Source: Candidatus Rubneribacter avistercoris
GTDB taxonomy: Bacteria > Actinomycetota > Coriobacteriia > Coriobacteriales > Eggerthellaceae
Length of the DNA stretch: 64,000 nucleotides
NCBI GenBank assembly: GCA_019115845.1
Contig: DXCU01000065.1
Span: forward strand, 1 to 64,000
Reading direction: 5' to 3'
The notes beneath the pieces are model-generated. The model searched no databases. It worked only from the letters and a program-made list of their open reading frames with translations, and was not told where the DNA came from. Of the stretch, positions 58,790-64,000 are shown in pieces. The translations under genes and the position numbers were made by a program. How positions within the stretch are numbered: the stretch's first letter is position 1; every line of letters begins with the position of its first letter.

Positions 58790-61420
58790 ATGACCGGCGA
58801 AATGGGGAAAGGACGCTTTGGCGGCGGGATAAGCAGACGAGCTTTCATGGGGGCGACCACGGCGACGTTGGTCGGTCTGACCTTGAGCGGCTGCAGCCCT
58901 CGCACCAAGGATGAGGACTCTTTGCCGGACGCGGGGCAGGAAAGCGCGGGCGCGGCAGAGGAAGAGGGCGTGTGGATTCCCGCTGCGTGCTGGCTTAACT
59001 GCGGCGGTAAATGCTACAACGCCGCCTACGTGGTCGATGGCAAGGTGGTCCGTCAGAAAACCGACGACACCCACGAGGACAGCTTCGAGATGCCCCAGCA
59101 GCGCAGTTGCCCCCGCGGGCGGTCGCTGCGCCACATGGTCTATGCGCCGGACCGCATCCGCTATCCCATGAAGAGGAAGCACTGGAGCGTCGAGGAGCCT
59201 CACGGGGAGTTGCGCGGCAAAGATGAGTGGGAGCGCATAAGCTGGGACGATGCCCTAGACTATGTTGCTGCAGCGCTTAAGAGCGCCATCGCGAAGGACG
59301 GTAACCGCTCCATTGTCTATCCCGGTTGGGCCTTTCAGGCGAACTATGCCGATTGGTTGCGAGCCATCGGCGGCTTCACCGAAATAAACGACACGTCTTC
59401 TTGGGGCGCCTACAATCGCACCGGCAAGGTGGTGGGCGCTGCTCCCACCGACGGCGGCGATCGCTACGATCTCCAAAACAGCGACTTCGTCATCCTCTAC
59501 GGTTGCAACCCCGCATGGTCCTCTGCCGGGCAGCCCAATTACTATTACTATGCGGCCAAGGAGGCCGGAGCCCAGTTCGTGTTCGTTGGCCCCTCCTACA
59601 ACGAGAGCGCCGATTTGCTTGACGCACGTTGGATCCGGGTGCGTCCGGGCACCGACGGGGCGTTTATGCTCGCCGTCGCTTACGAGATGCTCAAGTTGGA
59701 CGAAGAGCAGGGCAACGTGATCGACTGGGATTTCCTGAACCGCTACACTGTTGGCTTCGATGCCGATCACATGCCCGCCGACGCCGCGCTCGACGAGAAC
59801 TTCAAGGACTACGTTTTGGGCGCCTACGACGATCTGCCGAAGACGGCAGAGTGGGCCACCGAGATCTGCGGTACGCCGGTTGAGGACATCAGGTGGTACG
59901 CGCAGACCATGGCGATGACGAACAAGGTGAGCGCCCTGCACAGCATGGCTTACGCCCGATGCAACGATGCCGACGACATGCCCCAGCTGTTCATGACCAT
60001 CGGAGCCATGGGCGGCCACTATGGTCAACCAGGCCAATGCACGGCCTGCTGTCAGGCCACCAGGGCTGGAAACGGCGGTCCCAGCCTGGTCAAAGGAGGT
60101 TCCACGGGGCTTGCGCAGAATCAGAATCCCGTTAGCGACGTGATCGACGCGCCCGATCTGTGGCAAGCCGTCCTCGATGGAAAGTACCAGTACAACGATG
60201 GAGCCATGAGCGATCCGAGCACCGTGGAGGTGCGCGACCTGAACGTTCGCGTCATCTACAACCTCTGGCGCAACTCCCTCCAGACCATCCAGGGCATAAA
60301 GACCGGCATAGAGGCCTTCCGCGCGGTGGATTGCGTCATCACCCAAGACTACGCCTTCAACATGACGGCCCAGTACTCCGACATCTTGCTCCCCTGCACC
60401 ACGAAATGGGAGATGGACACGTTCTACTTCTATTTGACCAACAACACCGGGCGCGATTACGTGCTCTTTCCCTCCAAGGTGATCGATCCCTTGTGGGAGG
60501 CGAAGCCCGATCGCTGGATTGGCAGCGAGATGCTCAAGCGCTTCGACCTCGATCCCGCCGAAACCTATCCTTTCGGCGAGGAGCAGGGCTATCTCAACTT
60601 CATCGCGAGCACGACGGTTGTCAACGAAGAGGGCACCGACTACGAACCCTTGGTGACCATCACCCAAGAGGACATCGACGCGCTTGGCCTTGAAGGCACG
60701 CCCCAAGAGGGCCGCATCCCCTACGCCGAACTCATGGAGAAGGGCATCTACCAGGTGCCGCGCTCGAAGGACGACAACCTGGGCAACGTCTTCCTGGCAG
60801 CCTTTCGCGAGGATCCCGACAACAACCCCCTGAGCACGAACAGCGGCAAGCTTGAGATATACTGCCAGGCTAAAGCCGACGGCGTGAACGCCATGGGGCG
60901 CAGCACCATCAAGCCCTACCCCACTTATCGCCCGGCGCTCCATGGTTACGAGGAGTCATTCAGCGATTGGGAGAGCAAGACAAAGGGCGACTATCCCTTC
61001 CAGATGTACAACCCCCACTATCTTCGCCGTGCGCACACCGGTTTCGACAACGTCTCACAGTTGCGCGAGGTTCTGCCCAATCCTGTCTTCCTCAACGCGA
61101 GCGATGCGGCCGAGAAGGGTATTGCCGACGGGGATGCCGTGCGCATTTTCAACGATTACGGACAGTGCCTGCGCCATGCGTCCCTGACCGAGCGCCTCAT
61201 GCCTGGCTGTGTTGCCCTTCCGCATGGCACATGGTCGGATCTGACCGCAGACGAGACTCTGGACTCTTCGGGTTCCGATAACTGGATGCTTGCGCCCGAT
61301 ACGAGCGGCGCGGGAATCTCGGGGTACAACACGAATCTGGTGAACTACGAGAAGTGGACGGAGGGCAACCTCGCCGATGACTGCGAGCGCGTCTTCGGGC
61401 CGGCTGGCGGCATCGAATAG
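58790..61420 (+). CDS. DMSO-reductase-family molybdopterin oxidoreductase, catalytic subunit
   Basis: 876 residues. Tat signal SRRAFMGATTATLVGLTLSG with a lipobox-like SGC. A [4Fe-4S] site is formed by ACWLNCGGKCYN and RSCPRGR (about 60-110). Molybdopterin-binding domains follow: YPGWAFQANYADW, SSWGAYNRTG (region of the metal-ligand residue), LYGCNPAWSSAGQPNY, RVRPGTDGAFMLAVAY, and a C-terminal dinucleotide-binding domain with MYNPHYLRRAHTGFDN and MPGCVALPHGTW. This is the DmsA/catechol-dehydroxylase-like group common in Eggerthellaceae; the substrate cannot be read. ATG 58790 follows GGAGGAG. The next gene is its iron-sulfur partner; no anchor follows. Confidence 0.9.
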   Translation: MTGEMGKGRFGGGISRRAFMGATTATLVGLTLSGCSPRTKDEDSLPDAGQESAGAAEEEGVWIPAACWLNCGGKCYNAAYVVDGKVVRQKTDDTHEDSFEMPQQRSCPRGRSLRHMVYAPDRIRYPMKRKHWSVEEPHGELRGKDEWERISWDDALDYVAAALKSAIAKDGNRSIVYPGWAFQANYADWLRAIGGFTEINDTSSWGAYNRTGKVVGAAPTDGGDRYDLQNSDFVILYGCNPAWSSAGQPNYYYYAAKEAGAQFVFVGPSYNESADLLDARWIRVRPGTDGAFMLAVAYEMLKLDEEQGNVIDWDFLNRYTVGFDADHMPADAALDENFKDYVLGAYDDLPKTAEWATEICGTPVEDIRWYAQTMAMTNKVSALHSMAYARCNDADDMPQLFMTIGAMGGHYGQPGQCTACCQATRAGNGGPSLVKGGSTGLAQNQNPVSDVIDAPDLWQAVLDGKYQYNDGAMSDPSTVEVRDLNVRVIYNLWRNSLQTIQGIKTGIEAFRAVDCVITQDYAFNMTAQYSDILLPCTTKWEMDTFYFYLTNNTGRDYVLFPSKVIDPLWEAKPDRWIGSEMLKRFDLDPAETYPFGEEQGYLNFIASTTVVNEEGTDYEPLVTITQEDIDALGLEGTPQEGRIPYAELMEKGIYQVPRSKDDNLGNVFLAAFREDPDNNPLSTNSGKLEIYCQAKADGVNAMGRSTIKPYPTYRPALHGYEESFSDWESKTKGDYPFQMYNPHYLRRAHTGFDNVSQLREVLPNPVFLNASDAAEKGIADGDAVRIFNDYGQCLRHASLTERLMPGCVALPHGTWSDLTADETLDSSGSDNWMLAPDTSGAGISGYNTNLVNYEKWTEGNLADDCERVFGPAGGIE

Positions 61421-61436
61421 AAAGAGGGGAAGAACC

Positions 61437-62012
61437 ATGACGCTTGGATTTTACTTCGACGGCACCTCGTGCCTAGGGTGCAAGACTTGCTCCATTGCCT
61501 GCAAAGACCTCAACGACTTGCCTGTGGGAGTGCAGTTTCGCCGCGTGTTCGACTACGAGGCGGGCGTCTTTCCTACGGCCCGGGGCTGGCATTACTCCAT
61601 GGCCTGCAACCATTGCGAGAAGCCCGCGTGCGTGGCATCGTGTCCGACGGGCGCTATGCACCAATCTGAGGACGGAACCATCCTGCATGACGACGAAGCC
61701 TGCATTGGATGCCAGAGCTGCGTTTCGAACTGCCCGTATGGCGTGCCTCAGTATCGCGAGGACCTTTCCATCGTGCAGAAATGCGACGCCTGCGCCCAAA
61801 GGCGCGCCGATGGGAAGAACCCCGTTTGCGTAGATGCCTGCTCCATGCGCGCCTTGGACTTCGGAGACTTGGACGAGCTCTCGCAGAAATACGGAGAGGG
61901 CCTTGTGAGCGAGCTTCCGTTTCTTCCCTCTGCAAGCACCACCAACCCCTCGATTCTCGTGAAGCCCAAGGAGGCGTCGCTTGCGCAAGACTGGAGCGAA
62001 AAGAGGCAGTAG
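61437..62012 (+). CDS. Four-cluster ferredoxin subunit, DmsB-like
   Basis: 191 residues with four [4Fe-4S] motifs: CLGCKTCSIACK, CNHCEKPACVASCPTG, CIGCQSCVSNCPYG and the C-terminal CDACAQRR...CVDAC. This is the electron-transfer subunit of DMSO-reductase-type complexes, carrying electrons to the catalytic subunit. It has no signal of its own, so it is exported with the catalytic subunit by the Tat system. ATG 61437 is 16 bp after the catalytic gene, with GAGGGGAAG upstream. A membrane anchor gene is missing; the orphan NrfD gene 5 kb away is a possible partner. Confidence 0.93.
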   Translation: MTLGFYFDGTSCLGCKTCSIACKDLNDLPVGVQFRRVFDYEAGVFPTARGWHYSMACNHCEKPACVASCPTGAMHQSEDGTILHDDEACIGCQSCVSNCPYGVPQYREDLSIVQKCDACAQRRADGKNPVCVDACSMRALDFGDLDELSQKYGEGLVSELPFLPSASTTNPSILVKPKEASLAQDWSEKRQ

Positions 62013-62081
62013 GCGTTCCGGGGCTTTTGCCGCGCTCCTTCCAAAGGGGCGCTGAGCTTGTCGCATCCGAAACCAAAGAGA

Positions 62082-62110
62082 GGGGCTGCAATCGCGTGGA
62101 TTGCAGCCCC
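62082..62110 (+). terminator. Terminator of the molybdoenzyme operon
   Basis: GGGGCTGCAATC (62082-62093) and its exact complement (62099-62110) with loop GCGTG, followed by CCTTG. A perfect 12-bp stem. From here to 62356 no gene is supported. Confidence 0.75.
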
Positions 62111-62356
62111 CTTGCATGTCAGGGGCTTATATCGGATGCGCGTTGAGATATATGCGGGTGAGACGAGGTGCGAAGGACGGGCAGGGGTTGCGGGACGCGC
62201 GTTGCGGGGGAGGGGCGCAGGGTGCGCGGCGTGGGAGTATGGCGCGCAGGACAGGACAACGACTGTGAGCGCTTGGCGCGGCGTTGCGCAAAGCGCCCTG
62301 ATCGGGTTGATAGCATGTCAAGGGAGAGGATCCGTACGGGAAAGGAATCTGCCGCC

Positions 62357-64000
62357 ATGCTTGCCGAGGTTGTCGTCCATGGGTTCGCGTTCGTCATGAG
62401 AATAGCGTTTTTCCTGATGGGAGTGCTTTCGTTGCTTTGGGGCGCGCGACGGTCCTCCAGGGCGTCCGTGTCGGTGCCCCTTGCTCTTGCGGCATCGCTT
62501 TGCTTGATGCTGTCGTCGATCGCCGCTCGTGAAGGAGGGGACGCATTCGTTCTTGCGGGCACGTTCGTCCTGATCGCCGTTGCCGCTTTCGCCGCGCAGC
62601 GGGCGTGCGTCTTAGGCGGGTTCGATGCGCGCATCGCCGCTTCGGCGGCCTTGCTTCTGACGGTGGGGATGGTCGTGGCGTGCGACATCTCCGATTTCGG
62701 AGGGGGCGCCTCCCCTGAGAAGTTCGCGTTGACCGTTGCCCTGGGCTTGGTCTTGGCGGCCCTTCTCGCCCGCGTGGTTGCGCGCTGGGGTGTCGGGTGG
62801 CTGGCGGCGGCGTACAGACCGCTTATGGTTGTCGCCCTCGTGCTGTTCGCTCTTCCTTTCGCGCCGCTGATTGGCGTGTCGATTGGCGGTGCGCGGAACT
62901 GGGTTGGGCTGGGGTCCCCGCTGTTTCAGCCGAGCGAGTTCGGAAAGGTGGTGCTCGCGCTTGGCCTCGCGGGATTCTGCGCGGCGAACAGAACCCGGCT
63001 GGGGGAGCGCAATCGCCGAGCCGTCGTGCCGCTGCTGGCCGTTTTGGCGGCGTCTTTGCTCAGTGTTGCGGCCCAAAAGGATCTCGGTGCTGCGCTCGTC
63101 CTGTTCGCGATGGCGGGGCTGGTTGTGTGTACGTCGGCGGGAAGGCATCGGGTTGGGTACGCGCTGGCGTTTGCGGGCGCGTTTGCCTCGCTCGCGCTTG
63201 CCAGCCTCGCGTTTCCTCATGTGCAGGATCGCGTGGCGCTTTGGCTTGATCCGACGGCCGATCCTTTGCGGGAAGGGTATCAGTTCGCGTCGGCCATGGC
63301 CGCCATCGCAAACGGTGGGTTGCTCGGCACGGGGCTTGGTTTCGGTTGGAAATTCGCGAGCGTTCCGGTGGCGCAGTCCGACTATGTTTTGTGCGCGGTT
63401 GTCGAGGAGCTGGGGTTGGTCGGGTTCGCCGTGGTCGCGCTTGCGTACACGTCGATCGCCCGTTGGGCGGCGCGGCTGGGCGGCGCGTTCGAAAGGGGGA
63501 CATTCGAGCGCGCCGCTGCGACGGCCCTGGGCGGCCTTGTGGTTGTCGGGGCGTTCGTGAACATGGCAGGCGTGCTCAACCTCATACCCATGACGGGGGT
63601 GGTGCTTCCGTTTGTTTCGAGCGGCGGGTCGGCCATGCTTGCCTCTGTCGCCTCGCTGGGAATTTTGACGGCTGTCGCCTCCAGGGCGAAAGCGGCGCCT
63701 GGCGCGATGCTGACGAAGGCCCCGGCATGTCCGGTGAGCCTTGCTGCGGCCCTGCCGTTTGCGCTCGTCGTTTCGTTCGCGTTCGGTTGCGTCGTGCAGG
63801 TGGGGGACGGGGGTTTGCGCGTAGCGGGCGAAACGGCGCGCGCCGTGGTTCGCGGGTCCATTGTCACCGTCGACGGCGTCGTTTTGGCCGAAGGGGGCAT
63901 GCGGGCCGACGACCAGGATCGGCTCTATCCCGAAAAGGAGCTGGCATCCCATGTGGTAGGCGCGATCGACGGTTATCCCGGCTTCGAGCATGCGTCTGCC
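62357..64000 (+). CDS. SEDS (FtsW/RodA) protein fused to a class B penicillin-binding protein, cut by window end
   Basis: The 548 codons read to the edge contain no stop. Residues about 1-440 are a complete SEDS peptidoglycan glycosyltransferase with about ten hydrophobic helices. They contain SPLFQPSEFGKVVLALGLAG, the catalytic-Asp motif AAQKDLGAALVLF, REGYQFASAMAAIANGGLLG, SDYVLCAVVEELGLVGF, and LNLIPMTGVVLPFVSSGGSA. After a basic linker a further hydrophobic helix (about 462-485) leads into AVVRGSIVTVDGVVLAEGGM and RLYPEKELASHVVGAIDG. That is the typical N-terminus of a class B penicillin-binding protein (pedestal domain). So polymerase and transpeptidase partner are joined in one chain. 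ATG 62357 has AAAGGA upstream; ATG 62315 is an alternative. Confidence 0.85.
   Translation, partial: MLAEVVVHGFAFVMRIAFFLMGVLSLLWGARRSSRASVSVPLALAASLCLMLSSIAAREGGDAFVLAGTFVLIAVAAFAAQRACVLGGFDARIAASAALLLTVGMVVACDISDFGGGASPEKFALTVALGLVLAALLARVVARWGVGWLAAAYRPLMVVALVLFALPFAPLIGVSIGGARNWVGLGSPLFQPSEFGKVVLALGLAGFCAANRTRLGERNRRAVVPLLAVLAASLLSVAAQKDLGAALVLFAMAGLVVCTSAGRHRVGYALAFAGAFASLALASLAFPHVQDRVALWLDPTADPLREGYQFASAMAAIANGGLLGTGLGFGWKFASVPVAQSDYVLCAVVEELGLVGFAVVALAYTSIARWAARLGGAFERGTFERAAATALGGLVVVGAFVNMAGVLNLIPMTGVVLPFVSSGGSAMLASVASLGILTAVASRAKAAPGAMLTKAPACPVSLAAALPFALVVSFAFGCVVQVGDGGLRVAGETARAVVRGSIVTVDGVVLAEGGMRADDQDRLYPEKELASHVVGAIDGYPGFEHASA

Noticed and set aside
58790-61420. Assignment as a specific catechol (dopamine or hydrocaffeate) dehydroxylase
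   Set aside because: Those belong to the same superfamily and similar bacteria, but are larger, and no substrate-specific residue can be read here; left as family-level only.
62612-63991. A 459-codon minus-strand open frame opposite the SEDS-PBP fusion
   Set aside because: The translation is Arg/Pro/His-rich without motifs; the plus-strand frame carries all SEDS signatures.
1-64000. tRNA, rRNA, CRISPR array, transposase or integrase genes
   Set aside because: Intergenic regions were read for these and none was recognised; I cannot run a covariance search, so small RNAs may have been missed.

Overview
The window is high-GC DNA that looks like an anaerobic gut actinobacterium of the class Coriobacteriia, most likely family Eggerthellaceae (Eggerthella/Gordonibacter-like). 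The basis is the combination of several Tat-exported, lipobox-bearing flavoprotein reductases, each next to a LuxR-type regulator (four of these fused to a multi-pass membrane domain), plus a DMSO-reductase-family molybdoenzyme. This placement is inferred from gene content; no rRNA, tRNA, CRISPR array or insertion sequence was found. 

Layout. 1-6.1 kb: a left-edge scar (the C-terminal tail of one gene joined to a decapitated double ABC ATPase), then an AraC regulator divergent from two YbtP/YbtQ (IrtA/IrtB)-like half-transporters. 6.4-10.5 kb: a Tat-exported propeller-like protein divergent from an OmpR-type response regulator and histidine kinase. 10.7-16.4 kb: purC, a small membrane protein and a full-length purL with fused glutaminase domain. 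16.8-22.4 kb: a 1850-residue M6-type metalloprotease with Ig-like/YDG repeats, an LAPTG sorting signal and a G9 tract just after the signal peptide. 22.5-32.7 kb: two divergent LuxR/flavoprotein pairs, separated by an Mbeg1-like hydrolase and an amaP/DUF2273/asp23 envelope-stress operon. 32.8-36.5 kb: a MoaE-like gene, a BrnTA toxin-antitoxin pair, lysA and a Phd/RelE-type pair. 36.7-40 kb: a third LuxR/flavoprotein pair. 40.2-42.4 kb: hom, a perfect 16-bp parS match inside a 30-bp palindrome, and an MNT/HEPN pair. 42.8-47.2 kb: a membrane zinc-ribbon protein, MarR, DUF5685, a J-domain protein and a DnaK paralogue, all on the plus strand. 47.3-50.6 kb: a nested inverted repeat, then a DUF2520 reductase with panB, panC and panD. 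50.8-54.2 kb: a fourth LuxR gene followed by a ketosteroid-dehydrogenase-like flavoprotein. 54.3-57.7 kb: a decayed zone (G11 tract, broken AAA-ATPase, inverted repeat, mini-ORF) followed by an orphan NrfD-type anchor, a GntR regulator and an SPFH protein. 57.8-62 kb: a soluble LuxR regulator divergent from a two-gene molybdoenzyme operon. 62.4-64 kb: a SEDS (FtsW/RodA) protein fused in frame to the start of a class B penicillin-binding protein, cut by the window end. 

The unifying theme is modular anaerobic respiration. Five LuxR-type regulators each neighbour one exported oxidoreductase, and four of the five shared regions carry a different palindrome or hairpin. This reads as a set of independently switched electron-acceptor cassettes set among housekeeping genes (purine, lysine/threonine, pantothenate, cell wall). 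Toxin-antitoxin pairs and decayed genes lie between them.
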